The position numbers were made by a program, and so were the translations under genes. A model generated the notes under the pieces. It was given only the letters and a program-made list of their open reading frames with translations. It made no database searches and was not told the DNA's origin. A stretch of DNA of 64,000 nt from Leptolyngbya sp. Cla-17 (GTDB lineage: Bacteria; Cyanobacteriota; Cyanobacteriia; Leptolyngbyales; Leptolyngbyaceae). This document shows positions 44,481-54,525 of this stretch, piece after piece. The number at the start of each line of letters is the position of its first letter. The stretch's first letter is position 1. The stretch covers positions 2,517,367 through 2,581,366 of the forward strand of contig NZ_JAEVYN010000002.1 of assembly GCF_016807185.1 (NCBI RefSeq), given 5' to 3'.

Positions 44481-44965
44481 CACCAGAACTTTGCGCCGTC
44501 CATGGCGGCCATGAACGCCATCGGGTTCCAGTACTCGCGGTAGGTGACGATTAGCCCGTTCTTGACCGTGACAAACGTGGCGTAGCTCATTTCATAGGGG
44601 TTGCCGTTACTGATCACCCGGCCTGAGACGCTCCATTCGGCAATAGCCATGTTGGGGTCATCGGTAGAGTTGATCTTCAGCGTGGGAGTCCGCTGCACGT
44701 CAATGACGCTGGGATAGTTCTTCAAATACTCGTAGATAGCCGCTCGGCCCACCAGCTTTCTGGACGCCACGTCGGGCGCGAAGGGGAATTCGACGATGAC
44801 GTTTTCGTCGCAGAGTTCAGCCCAGCCCTTAATATCTTTGGCTAGGAAAGTGTCCAGACTGCGCTTCAGCAATTGCGCTGCGGTCAGACCCTTGCCAGCC
44901 TCTTGCGTGTATGCGGGTGCGGCGGTGGCGAGCGTGACGTCGCTTGTGAGATGATCTTGTTTCAT
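44480..44965 (-). CDS. PhzA/PhzB-like NTF2-fold protein
   Basis: 161 residues from MKQDHLTSDVTLATA (44965); codons upstream are less likely. Core: LKRSLDTFLAKDIKGWAELC, then NVIVEFPFAPDVASRKLVG, EYLKNYPSVIDVQRTPTLKI, and MSYATFVTVKNGLIVTYREY. This pattern is seen in PhzA/B-type small isomerase-like proteins. It is GC-rich, and the preceding residues include a possible export-like Ala-rich segment. It lies 107 bp after the GMC oxidoreductase on the same strand and may form an operon with it. Confidence 0.82.
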   Translation of the reverse strand: MKQDHLTSDVTLATAAPAYTQEAGKGLTAAQLLKRSLDTFLAKDIKGWAELCDENVIVEFPFAPDVASRKLVGRAAIYEYLKNYPSVIDVQRTPTLKINSTDDPNMAIAEWSVSGRVISNGNPYEMSYATFVTVKNGLIVTYREYWNPMAFMAAMDGAKFW

Positions 44966-45071
44966 GTGATTGTGTCCAAGTTGGGGTTGATGATGTTGAC
45001 TTGCCCCTGCGGCAAATCTCAGAGCTATCGCTCTTTTGGGCGGGGTTGCTTTCACTGATTGCGTACTTCTC

Positions 45072-46637
45072 TTAGGCCATCCGGGCAGCGATGCTTTCGG
45101 CCAGCATCATGGTCGGGAAAGCCGTTGCGACGGAGGGCACGTCAGGCCAGATCGAGGCATCGACGACTCGCAGGCTCTTGACGCCACGAACGTGCCCGTC
45201 AATATCCACCACGGCCCCGGCATCGCGCGGTCCGCCCATGGGTACAGTGGAGGTCGGATGCTGATAGCTCTGCACAGAGGTCGCGAGCGCGGCGTTGATC
45301 GAAGCGCGGTCGCTCTTTGCCGCGCCCGGCGCCAGTTCTGCACCCACCATATCGGCAAAAGGCTCCTGACGCGCAATGTTCCGGATGACTTCGACACCAT
45401 CGACCAATCGCTCGCGGTCACCGCTGTCCGTCAGGAAGCCGAGATCGATGATGGGCGCAGCATAGGGATCACGGCTGGCGATGGTGAGGGAACCTATGGA
45501 ACGCGGTCTCACGAGCGCAGCAAACAGCAGGAATATCGCGCCGTCGGAAGTCTGCCCACCGTCGGGCAGGGTCGCGGTGCTGATGTTCAGATCTGCCTCG
45601 CCGTTCGTCGCGTGGTTGGATGCCGTCCACAGCATTGCGCCGATGGGTGGATACGGAAGGCCTACTGCTTCCTTGCGAATCGACCAGACGGTCGGGACCA
45701 TCGGGTGATCCTGTAGACGGCGACCGACCGGCAACTCGGACACGACCGGGATGTCAAGGCCTCGCAGCACCTCAGAGGGGCCAATGCCGGAACGCATCAG
45801 GATCGCCGGGCTGACATAGGTGCCCGCTGAAAGGATGATTTCACCGGCTAGGATGATCGCCCCGCCAGCCAGTCGGACGCCTTGGGCCTGGCCATGCTCC
45901 ACTAACACGGCATCGACCAGCGTCTCGTCGCGGATGGTCAGATTAGGTCGGGCGCGCACCGCATCGCCCAACAAAGTCATTCCTGTGTTAAGCCTCACAC
46001 CCATGCGGGTATTCATCACATAGGGACCAACGCCCAGCGGCTGCCCCGTCGTAAAACCCGATGTGCGCTGGTAGCCCGCAGCCAGTGCCGACGCGATGAA
46101 GTCGCGATGCTGGTCAGACACTTCTTCATCGCCGAGCTGGTGGATGGGGACGCAGCCGTCGCGGCCGTCGCCGCCAGTGCCGGAGGTACGCTCCAGCGAA
46201 CGATAGAAGGCCTGCGAGCTTTGCCAGTTCAAGGCGTCGAGGTCATGCGCCTTGGCCCAGCGATCGTGGTCGTATTTCGGCACCCGCATCGCCACTGCAC
46301 CGTTGATGGCAGACGAGCCACCCAGCACCTTGCCGCGGTTGAGCTGAAGCCTTCTGCCCAGCACGCCAGGCTCGCTGTAAAAGCCCCAGTCGTGCTGCGG
46401 ATCGCCACCCACTAGGTCCTGGCGGCGGACTGGGTCGGGATAGGCGTTTGGGGGATAGGCCTTGCCCGCTTCGATCAGCAAGACACGGCGAGATGGATCA
46501 GCACTCAGGCGATTGGCCAGCACTGCGCCGGCGGATCCGCCACCGACGATGATGACGTCAAACTCTGCTCGGCCAGCGCGCCCAGCAAAGTCTCGGCGGC
46601 TCTGTTCTGTTGCGTTGATTGTTTGATTGCCTTTCAT
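45072..46637 (-). CDS. GMC-family FAD oxidoreductase
   Basis: About 521 residues from MKGNQTINATEQSRRDF (46637). FAD-binding VIIVGGGSAGAVLANRLS, then LLIEAGKAYPP and the GMC signature RGKVLGGSSAINGAVAMR. The C-terminal catalytic region has SYQHPTSTVPMGGPRDAG, including the conserved His, and SIWPDVPSVATAFPTMMLAE. Relatives include choline and alcohol dehydrogenases; the substrate is unknown. It is markedly GC-rich compared with flanks and has no host-type repeats, so probably acquired from a proteobacterium-like source (inference). Confidence 0.93.
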   Translation of the reverse strand: MKGNQTINATEQSRRDFAGRAGRAEFDVIIVGGGSAGAVLANRLSADPSRRVLLIEAGKAYPPNAYPDPVRRQDLVGGDPQHDWGFYSEPGVLGRRLQLNRGKVLGGSSAINGAVAMRVPKYDHDRWAKAHDLDALNWQSSQAFYRSLERTSGTGGDGRDGCVPIHQLGDEEVSDQHRDFIASALAAGYQRTSGFTTGQPLGVGPYVMNTRMGVRLNTGMTLLGDAVRARPNLTIRDETLVDAVLVEHGQAQGVRLAGGAIILAGEIILSAGTYVSPAILMRSGIGPSEVLRGLDIPVVSELPVGRRLQDHPMVPTVWSIRKEAVGLPYPPIGAMLWTASNHATNGEADLNISTATLPDGGQTSDGAIFLLFAALVRPRSIGSLTIASRDPYAAPIIDLGFLTDSGDRERLVDGVEVIRNIARQEPFADMVGAELAPGAAKSDRASINAALATSVQSYQHPTSTVPMGGPRDAGAVVDIDGHVRGVKSLRVVDASIWPDVPSVATAFPTMMLAESIAARMA

Positions 46638-46671
46638 TTCATTACCCCTGTAAGGTCTTCTCCGCACGGCA

Positions 46672-46812
46672 CATGCCGCGCATTGGGGTGGCATTGGCGC
46701 GGAGCACTGGGAGTTCAATGTCACGCACAAGTTGGAAGAGTCCGCTTTGACGATCAATCAGCAGCAGCACGCTGTCATTGGGATCGATCATTGTGTCGAT
46801 GGTGTTGCTCAT
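46672..46812 (-). pseudogene. Isochorismatase-family 5' fragment, copy 2
   Basis: From the ATG at 46812: MSNTIDTMIDPNDSVLLLID, then RQSGLFQLVRDIELPVLRAN and ATPM, where homology ends just before the GMC start. It retains the catalytic Asp of LLIDRQSGL but only the first 47 residues. Confidence 0.75.
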
Positions 46813-46904
46813 GGGTTTGTCTCTCTTTTGATTCAAATTCAATCAATGTCGTTTTTTCCTAGCTATCTGGGGCGTGTCCAGTTCTAGTACTCAGCTTCTT
46901 TCGG

Positions 46905-47043
46905 AATAAGTTCAATATAGGAGATCGCTTTCAAGCCGTCGTCTATAGCGAGTTAAAACTTTTACAGTACAAATTGATAGAGTAACGATGCTATCGCGGA
47001 GTAGAAGGCTGGCTCTAACTTAAGTTAGAAGCCGAATTGATCG
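46905..47043. repeat. 139-bp duplicated intergenic segment, copy 2
   Basis: Direct, about 80% identical copy of 41672-41810. It includes the perfect 14-bp palindrome CTAACTTAAGTTAG (47015-47028). It is upstream of the isochorismatase fragment on the minus strand. Confidence 0.7.
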
Positions 47044-47053
47044 AAAGTACACC

Positions 47054-47683
47054 CTACAAACTGACAATGCCGCGCTTAACGGCAACAATCACAGCTTGGG
47101 TGCGATCGCTAACATCTAGCTTATTCAAAATCCGATTGACATGGGATTTAACAGTACCTTCACCGATGCTCAAAGCCGCCGCAATATCAGCGTTACTCAT
47201 CCCCTGTGCCAGTGAACAGAGTACCGTTAGTTCTCTTTCACTCAGTTCTGGATTGCTGAGGCGCTGTACCAACTTTGCTCCCACATCGGGCGGAATATAC
47301 TTCTGACCCCGATGAACGGTACGAATCGCATTCAGAAGCTCGTCAGGTTCAGTTTCTTTCAACAAGTATCCTTTTGCGCCTGCCTGCAATCCCCGGTAAA
47401 TATCTTCGTCGCTATCATACGTGGTCAGTACAATAATCCGAGCCGATTTAGCAGCAGCACAAATTACGCCGATGGCAGCAACTCCTTCCACTTCCGGCAT
47501 TCGCAAATCCATGAGTGTAACATCCGGTTGATGTTCCCCAAATAGAGCGATCGCCTGTTCCCCATTCTCGGCTTGGGCAATCACCTGCATATCTGGGTCA
47601 TGGTTAATAATCGTGGCTAATCCTTGCCGAAAAATAGCATGGTCGTCCGCAATCAAAACCCGAATGGTCGTAGCTTGGCTCAT
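47054..47683 (-). CDS. NarL/FixJ-type response regulator
   Basis: About 209 residues from the ATG at 47683 (MSQATTIRVLIADD). A GTG at 47695 directly after the kinase stop is an alternative. Receiver: LIADDHAIFRQGLA, phospho-acceptor Asp in VTLMDLRMPEVEG, Lys in KGYLLKETEPDE. C-terminal LuxR-type helix-turn-helix: LSERELTVLCSLAQGMSNAD, IGEGTVKSHVNRILNKL. It abuts the giant kinase gene, so it is almost certainly its cognate regulator. Target genes are not identified. Confidence 0.92.
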   Translation of the reverse strand: MSQATTIRVLIADDHAIFRQGLATIINHDPDMQVIAQAENGEQAIALFGEHQPDVTLMDLRMPEVEGVAAIGVICAAAKSARIIVLTTYDSDEDIYRGLQAGAKGYLLKETEPDELLNAIRTVHRGQKYIPPDVGAKLVQRLSNPELSERELTVLCSLAQGMSNADIAAALSIGEGTVKSHVNRILNKLDVSDRTQAVIVAVKRGIVSL

Positions 47684-47695
47684 CGTGATGCTCAC

Positions 47696-50600
47696 TCAAG
47701 GGTTGACGGTGACGATAATCTCTGTTCCTTGTCTAGGTTGACTCCTAATCGTCAGTTGTGCGCCGATGCGCTCTGCCCGTTCGCTCATGCCGAGTAAGCC
47801 AAAACCCTCAGAGGATGGCATACTCCCAACTCCAAAGCCCTGCCCATTGTCTCTCACGCGCAAGCAAACCTGATCGCGATCGTAGACTAGCTCCACTCGA
47901 ATTTCGTCAGCATTGGCGTGTCGAATCGCATTGGTTAAGGCTTCCTGCCCAATCCGCAGTAGGTTACTCTCGACTTCAGTCGGTAGAGCATACACCGTAC
48001 CTTCAATCTCATAATATAAAGTGGTATCCAGTGCGGCAGTTCTGATTTGAGCGATGAGACGGTGCAGAGCGCTCTGTAAACTACCCTCCTCCAAAAGCTG
48101 AGGACGGAGCGCGACGACTGATCGCCGCGCTTCAGTCAGTCCAGTTCGCGCCAATTCTTTGATCAGGTCTAGGTGTGCCTGAGCTGCTTCTAAATCATCC
48201 GTTAGCACCTGGTTCGCAGCTCCTACCTGAGCCAGAATGCCTGTAAACGCCTGAGCGAGTGTATCGTGAATCTCGCGTGCCATGCGGTTGCGCTCCTCTA
48301 AAATTGAGGCTTCTTCTGCTTGCTTCAGCGCCGTAATATCTCGCACTAACCAAATCACCTGCTCGTGCCGAATCGGGGCAATACGAGCCGAAAACCAGGT
48401 TTCTCGTCCAGCTATCCACTGGCTGTATTCAACAGTGAGGACTTGTTGGGTTCTCAGCGCCTGCTGAATGTAACTCAGGAATTCATCGGCTTGTTCCTTG
48501 GCATGGAGTTGATGCAGTGTTTTACCAATTTGCTCCTCGATTGGTTTATATAACTGATTGGGCTCTCTCTCGACGGCATCGAGTACTTCCCCTTCAGCAG
48601 TTAGTACATACAGCGGGTCGGGAATTGCCGCAAATAAAGTTTGCAGCTCTGTTTCTGAGGCTTGTAGAGCGGCTTCTGCTCGCTTGTGATCGTTAATATC
48701 TGCAATTACACATTCTATGTGTCCATCGGCTGTATTCGGACGAGAGGAGTAAAGTCCCCAAAATAGCGTGCCATTTCGTTTTCGTATCTGCACTTCAATG
48801 TTTCGCACATGCTTATCAAAGATTTGCATCTTACCCAGATGCTTGTGCGATTCAACTGGATTCACATAAAAGTCTGTGGTGCGTTTGATGCCAATAATCT
48901 CATCGGGTGAATCAAAGCCAAACAGCTCTACCAGGCGTTGATTGGCATCGAGAATTAATCCATCCGAGGGGCGAGTGCGGTAGATACCAACCTGTGAGTT
49001 TTCGAAGATTGTTCGGAACTTAGCCTCACTGCGTTGTAGTGCCTCTTCTGCTTGTCTACGCTGGGTGGTGTCACTGCCAACCGATAAGATTTCAATGACA
49101 TCTCCCTGGTCATTGAAGATGGCTTGATTCGACCAGGCCATCCAAACTCGCCGACCGTCTCGACACAGGTTTTCACTCTCGCCTTGCGGGTACGATTGAG
49201 GATTACGAAGTAAATCGTGAACAAATGGTTTGACATCGCGTCCAGAGGTTTCGATGTCTGGAATGATGGTTTCAAATAAGGTTCGCCCTACAATCTGATG
49301 TTCTTCATAGCCCAGGAGTTTTACCCCATAATCGTTGATGTATCGAATTCGTCCTTGCGTGTCATAGCGAATGATGACGGAATTCGCGGTTTGTAGCAGG
49401 TTGCGGTAATTGGCTTCACTTTGTCGTAACGCAGCAGTTCGTTCTGCGACCTGTTGCTCTAAAGTGCAGTTGTAGTCGGCTAGGAGTTTCTCGGCTTGTT
49501 TGCGCTCTGTAATGTCCTGAAAGGTAGCAATCGCATAAGTGATATTGCCCTGTTGATCAAAAACTGGTGTTCCCCGTGCCTCAATTAGAGTTGTGACATG
49601 ATCTCGACGAATTTCTATATCTTCAGTCCTAATGCGTTCGCCCCTTAATGCCCGCACAGCAGGCAAGCTCTCCGCTGGATAGATTTGATCCGTTCCCGCT
49701 ACATAAAGCTGATAAGCCTCTGAGAGCTGCTCCGGTGCTATGGAAGTATCAGTTTCTTTGCCCAGGAGTTGATTGCCGCATTGGTTGGCATAGTAAGGGC
49801 AACCCGTCGCATCCACGATCGCAATTCCCACCGGAATCGCTTCGAGGAACTGGGTGATCTTGCTTTCCTTAGCCTGCAGTTCTGAGTAAAGGTTGGCATT
49901 TTCGATGGCGATCGCTGCTTGAGTCGATAATAGCTGCAAGACCTGCGATCGCTCTGGTGTAAATACTCCAACTGCTAACCGATTTTCTAAATACAATACA
50001 CCGACCAGCTTGGCTTGATTTAGCAGCGGCAAACAGAAAATAGATTGAGGCTGGTGCTGTTGAATGTATGGCTCATTAATAAAAGCACCTTCACGAGTCG
50101 CATCATTTAAGGTGACAGGCTTCAGAGTCCGAATTACATATTGAATGATTGATTCTGGCAATTGATCGGCAATTGGAATAGACTGTAACACCTGAGTCGC
50201 ACAAGCATTCTCATCGGCATTGAGTTCACAAGCCGCTTCAATCGACCATTCTCCTGAATTTTCTAAAATCAGATAGCCGGTTTGTGCGCCAGCATTCTCA
50301 ATCAAAGTTTGCATCAGTGATCGCAGCAATTGCTTCAGTTCAATTTCACGAGAAATCGCCTGTGAAGCTTTCATCACTGCTGCTAAATCGAAAGCAGTAT
50401 GGAAGGGATGAGTGATAGTTTCAGCAGTAATAGGAATTGATGTGGAAGCGGCTTTAGGCGACTGACAAAAGAACTGTGGATAGCGGTTTTCTAAGTCTTT
50501 AACTTTAGCGGTTGCGCCCCAGCGATCGTAGCAATAGTGCGCCTCTTTCATGTAGGTTTGAGCAATTTTTGACCGACCTCGCGCTAGATAATGCTTTGCC

Positions 50601-53600
50601 GCTAATTCATAAGCTAATGCTTCTTCCTGGATATACTCATTTTCGGCAGCACCTGCGATCGCTCGTTCATAAAGTTCCTCGGCCTCAAAGAATTGTCCTG
50701 AGACTCGCGCTTTCTCTGCTTCGACCAGATGAAATTTATGGAGATAATTCATTGGGGCGTGTTCTGCCCATTTCTGCATCTTTTCTTGATTGGAGCTAAC
50801 ACAATTTAGCCAAGCTACTTTTTCAGAGTTTGAAGCCTCAAGCCATAGACTCAAAAGCGCCAGAGAATGATAGAAACAGAATATAGGTAGAACCGTTATT
50901 GCTGTCACCTCTTCAAAATATTGCCTTGCCAAAATAGCAATTTGTACAGCTTGGTGGTGTTCTCCAAATAGATAACACAACATGACTTTGTGCAAATAGA
51001 GTATTTGGATTGCAGTTCCATCTTTGATTGCAATAGCGTGTGGCAACGCCTCATCTTCAATACATAGTCTACCGATTAAGCGGCTGGGATTCTCAGCCCC
51101 GTCTAGCAAGTTAAGAATGGTCTGCCGCAATATTGCCAGCCAATTCGAGGGGCTTTCTCGTCTGATCTGGTTAATCGCTTTGCTGTAAATTGCTGTTTTT
51201 TGTTTTAGTTGGGTAAGTTCCTCTCCAGCAAAAAATGAGTTGTGGCACACGCCATACGCAGCATAACCAGCAGTTTCAAAGTCTCCAGTTTCCACTCCAT
51301 TTCGATACACATCAGCCAGAATGGGTATTATCTTCCTAAGATGCACCTTCCAGTGCAGGATATGGAAACTCGAAAACATTAATGTTTTCGAGTTTCCATT
51401 TTTGGCATTCAATCGTTCTGCCAAACTGAGAGCCAATTTGCCGAACTCATAACCGAATTCAATGTCTTGAACAACTCCACATAGAACAAACCCATAGCAG
51501 GCATAATACAATGATGACCAGATAGCATTACCGTAGTTAATTAATAAATTTATTGTTTTGCAAGTAATCAGTATCCAAAGGGCTGGTAACATTATAAATG
51601 CAGCAGATCCCATATTTGATAGGATTGACATAGCTGCCAGCGGTTCTAGTGCAGTCATCTCTGGTAAATTAATCAGGTCTTCGATTTCTCGTTCAGCAAG
51701 TAGTGCAGCCGTTGACTTCAATTCCTTTTGAATATCTGACTGACTTGGATTTTCTATTAAATCTATTCCCAAGAGCTTTAGCGCTTCCAATCCAGTTTTG
51801 AGTGCTTCTTTCAGGTTGCCCTGTGACAAATATGCTTGAATGCTGCTATCGTAAGCCTGCACTTTGTCAACCACTGTTTTGGCACGATCGAGTACCACTT
51901 TTACCAACTGTTCCATCTCATCAAAGCGACCCTGGAGATACGCCGCTTCTGCTGCTTCTGAATACAGCGCTAAGGTCAGGTCATACTCACTCTGCCAACT
52001 CTCTGTATCGAGAAGTTGAAGACCTGTAGTGAAATACTTAAAAGCTGCTTCATAAGCCGTTGCTGTTTTTGCTTTCTGACCTGCCGTTAAATTCAATCTG
52101 GCAATTTCAGTTCGTTCTGGTTGAGCAGTGACAAGCTCCGTTCCTTGATCGAGATGATCCACAATAGTAAACAGTCGATCGAATCGTTGCTCCGGTGAAG
52201 TTTTTTCGAGTAAATTGCGACCGATTTGGAGATGAACCACTTGTTTGCACGACTCATCAATTAGGGCATAAGCCGCTTGCTGCACGCGATCGTGCAGAAA
52301 CTTATACTCTTGAACCAACAAATCTTCGTCCAATTCAGACAGAGGTTGAATTAATCCCGCTTGTATTGCTGCTAGTAGGTCCTGAAAAACTGCTTTCGGT
52401 GACTTTTCGCAAACGATCGCCAATGTCTCTAAATCAAATTCAGCCCCAGTACAAGCGGCGATGGAGAGAACTTGCTGTGTTGCTTCGGGCAATTTCTGCA
52501 ACTGACGCAGTAGCAACTCCACCACATTATCCGTGATATTTTGAGCTTCAATCTCTTCCAGGTTCCACTGCCAACTCAATTGTTGGGCATCAAAGGTCAA
52601 CAGATTTTCGCTATGCAGCAGCTTCAAAAATTCACCCACAAAGAAAGGGTTGCCCTCGGTTTTACGCAACACGACTTGGGCTAAAGAACGAACGGTATCA
52701 GGATTGCGATGTAATGTCTCAGCCACCAGTTGAGTTAACGGTTCCAGCGTTAAGGGGGTCAGGGTGATTTCTTGAAGCGCTGCCCCCTGCTTTCGCAAGC
52801 TTTCCAGCATCAAAATTAATGAATGCGTTGGAGATACTTCATGATCTCGATAGGCTCCGATCAAAAACAGATACTGGCTTTGCTCATCCAGTAAGATGAG
52901 TTCGATTAACTTCAAAGTCGCAGAATCGATCCACTGTAGATCGTCTAAAAAGATGACCAGGGGATGCTCTCTGGCACAAAACGCCCGCACAAACCTTTGA
53001 AACGTGAGATTGAAGCGATTCTGTGCCTCAGTTGCTCCAACTTCGGGTATAGGCGACTGCTTGCCAATGATTAACTCAACTTCGGGAATGACATCAATGA
53101 TGATTTGTCCGTTGCTGCCCAGAGCCGTGAGCAGGCGCGATCGCCACACTTCCACCTGCTCCTCCGGTTCGCTCAAGAGTTGCTGCACTAACTTTTGCAG
53201 GGCATTCACAATGGCGCTGTAGGGAATGTTGCGCCCAAATTGGTCAAATTTGCCAGAGATAAAATAGCCTTGGTTTGCGGTGATCGGTTTATGGAGTTCC
53301 TGCACCAATGCCGTTTTGCCGATGCCAGCATAACCGGAGACCAGCATCATTTCACGATGCGATGGTAGGGTAATGTCTTCTTCTAATCCCCCACTTCCCC
53401 ATTCCCCTACTCCCTCATTTCCTGCCACCCTGTCGAACGCCGCCAATAAGGCTGCAATCTTCGCTTCTCGCCCATACAGTTTTTGAGGAATGCAAAACTG
53501 TTCAGAAACATCTTGCAGACCCAATGGCATCGGTTCAATTAAACCCACTTCTGCCAGTTGCTGGGCACAGCGTTCTAAATCTGCTTTGATGCCCCAAGCA

Positions 53601-54385
53601 CTTTGATAGCGATCCTCCGCATTCTTTGCCATCAGTTTCAAAATAAGATCTGAAACAGGTTGGGGAATCGTTGCGTTCAATTCATGCGGGGGAGTCGGCG
53701 GTCTGGCAATGTGGCAGTGGACTAGCTCTAGGAGATCTTTAGTGGGAAACGGTAATTGTCCCGTCAACAGTTCGTAGAAGGTTACGCCCAGTGAGTAGAA
53801 ATCAGTGCGATAGTCGAGCATCCGGTTCATTCGTCCGGTTTGCTCTGGCGACAAATAGGCGGGGGTTCCTTCTAGAAGATGGAGACTTTTGAATGTGGGA
53901 TTGGTGCGACTGAAGCGAGTGGCAATGCCAAAATCAATGATTTTAACAACGCTAGTCCTCGGATTAAAGACAATGTTGCCAGGATTAATATCTTTATGGA
54001 TGACATGAGCCGCATGGATTTTGCCTAGAGTATCAGTAATGGCGATCGCCATATTCAAAAAAACCGACAGCGGCATGGGACAGAAGTCTAATTGTTGCCG
54101 CATCCAGCATTCTAAAGACTCACCGCCAAAGTCTTCCAAAAGAATAACCAGCGTGCGCTGGTAGTCTTGCTGGCTGTATGCCTTGACTACGCCTTCAATG
54201 TTGAGAAAGCGAGTAATTTCATACTCCTGCCTATAGCGAGTTAAATCCTGAGGAGAGGGATAATCCTGCTTGAGAACTTTGGCAATCACTGCACAGTTAT
54301 CTTGCTCTCTGATGCCCCGATACACCAAAGAAGCTAAGCTCTCATAGATTTTGCTGTGGATAGTAATTCCAGGCAGGGTAATCAT
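47696..54385 (-). CDS. Giant Ser/Thr kinase-AAA ATPase-GAF-PAS-histidine kinase
   Basis: 2229 residues from the ATG at 54385 (MITLPGITIHSKIYES). An in-frame extension into IS1 is not native. A Ser/Thr kinase (residues 10-290) has VIHKDINPGNI and IIDFGIATRF. An ATPase follows with P-loop GYAGIGKTALV (Lys357) and Walker B VIFLDDLQWID. Next come a long helical repeat region (about 640-1190), a GAF (about 1325-1495), four PAS units, and a HisKA_3 domain with His2040 in AREIHDTLAQAF, plus HATPase. This is the HstK/multisensor-kinase architecture found in cyanobacteria. It is translated with the NarL-type regulator. Confidence 0.92.
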   Translation of the reverse strand: MITLPGITIHSKIYESLASLVYRGIREQDNCAVIAKVLKQDYPSPQDLTRYRQEYEITRFLNIEGVVKAYSQQDYQRTLVILLEDFGGESLECWMRQQLDFCPMPLSVFLNMAIAITDTLGKIHAAHVIHKDINPGNIVFNPRTSVVKIIDFGIATRFSRTNPTFKSLHLLEGTPAYLSPEQTGRMNRMLDYRTDFYSLGVTFYELLTGQLPFPTKDLLELVHCHIARPPTPPHELNATIPQPVSDLILKLMAKNAEDRYQSAWGIKADLERCAQQLAEVGLIEPMPLGLQDVSEQFCIPQKLYGREAKIAALLAAFDRVAGNEGVGEWGSGGLEEDITLPSHREMMLVSGYAGIGKTALVQELHKPITANQGYFISGKFDQFGRNIPYSAIVNALQKLVQQLLSEPEEQVEVWRSRLLTALGSNGQIIIDVIPEVELIIGKQSPIPEVGATEAQNRFNLTFQRFVRAFCAREHPLVIFLDDLQWIDSATLKLIELILLDEQSQYLFLIGAYRDHEVSPTHSLILMLESLRKQGAALQEITLTPLTLEPLTQLVAETLHRNPDTVRSLAQVVLRKTEGNPFFVGEFLKLLHSENLLTFDAQQLSWQWNLEEIEAQNITDNVVELLLRQLQKLPEATQQVLSIAACTGAEFDLETLAIVCEKSPKAVFQDLLAAIQAGLIQPLSELDEDLLVQEYKFLHDRVQQAAYALIDESCKQVVHLQIGRNLLEKTSPEQRFDRLFTIVDHLDQGTELVTAQPERTEIARLNLTAGQKAKTATAYEAAFKYFTTGLQLLDTESWQSEYDLTLALYSEAAEAAYLQGRFDEMEQLVKVVLDRAKTVVDKVQAYDSSIQAYLSQGNLKEALKTGLEALKLLGIDLIENPSQSDIQKELKSTAALLAEREIEDLINLPEMTALEPLAAMSILSNMGSAAFIMLPALWILITCKTINLLINYGNAIWSSLYYACYGFVLCGVVQDIEFGYEFGKLALSLAERLNAKNGNSKTLMFSSFHILHWKVHLRKIIPILADVYRNGVETGDFETAGYAAYGVCHNSFFAGEELTQLKQKTAIYSKAINQIRRESPSNWLAILRQTILNLLDGAENPSRLIGRLCIEDEALPHAIAIKDGTAIQILYLHKVMLCYLFGEHHQAVQIAILARQYFEEVTAITVLPIFCFYHSLALLSLWLEASNSEKVAWLNCVSSNQEKMQKWAEHAPMNYLHKFHLVEAEKARVSGQFFEAEELYERAIAGAAENEYIQEEALAYELAAKHYLARGRSKIAQTYMKEAHYCYDRWGATAKVKDLENRYPQFFCQSPKAASTSIPITAETITHPFHTAFDLAAVMKASQAISREIELKQLLRSLMQTLIENAGAQTGYLILENSGEWSIEAACELNADENACATQVLQSIPIADQLPESIIQYVIRTLKPVTLNDATREGAFINEPYIQQHQPQSIFCLPLLNQAKLVGVLYLENRLAVGVFTPERSQVLQLLSTQAAIAIENANLYSELQAKESKITQFLEAIPVGIAIVDATGCPYYANQCGNQLLGKETDTSIAPEQLSEAYQLYVAGTDQIYPAESLPAVRALRGERIRTEDIEIRRDHVTTLIEARGTPVFDQQGNITYAIATFQDITERKQAEKLLADYNCTLEQQVAERTAALRQSEANYRNLLQTANSVIIRYDTQGRIRYINDYGVKLLGYEEHQIVGRTLFETIIPDIETSGRDVKPFVHDLLRNPQSYPQGESENLCRDGRRVWMAWSNQAIFNDQGDVIEILSVGSDTTQRRQAEEALQRSEAKFRTIFENSQVGIYRTRPSDGLILDANQRLVELFGFDSPDEIIGIKRTTDFYVNPVESHKHLGKMQIFDKHVRNIEVQIRKRNGTLFWGLYSSRPNTADGHIECVIADINDHKRAEAALQASETELQTLFAAIPDPLYVLTAEGEVLDAVEREPNQLYKPIEEQIGKTLHQLHAKEQADEFLSYIQQALRTQQVLTVEYSQWIAGRETWFSARIAPIRHEQVIWLVRDITALKQAEEASILEERNRMAREIHDTLAQAFTGILAQVGAANQVLTDDLEAAQAHLDLIKELARTGLTEARRSVVALRPQLLEEGSLQSALHRLIAQIRTAALDTTLYYEIEGTVYALPTEVESNLLRIGQEALTNAIRHANADEIRVELVYDRDQVCLRVRDNGQGFGVGSMPSSEGFGLLGMSERAERIGAQLTIRSQPRQGTEIIVTVNP

Positions 54386-54525
54386 TGAATTCTCCCCCGA
54401 TGAAAGACTGTCATCCGTTTCCCAAAGTATATTGCTTGCCAAACTCCAGAATATAAAGCTCGGTAATGGACTAGACCTGTAGAAACAGGTAACAATCAAA
54501 AGGGTAGTTGTCTGGAGACTTGAAT

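Noticed and set aside
45036..45716. A 226-residue plus-strand ORF opposite the GMC oxidoreductase
   Set aside because: Antisense shadow in GC-rich DNA; no recognisable domain.
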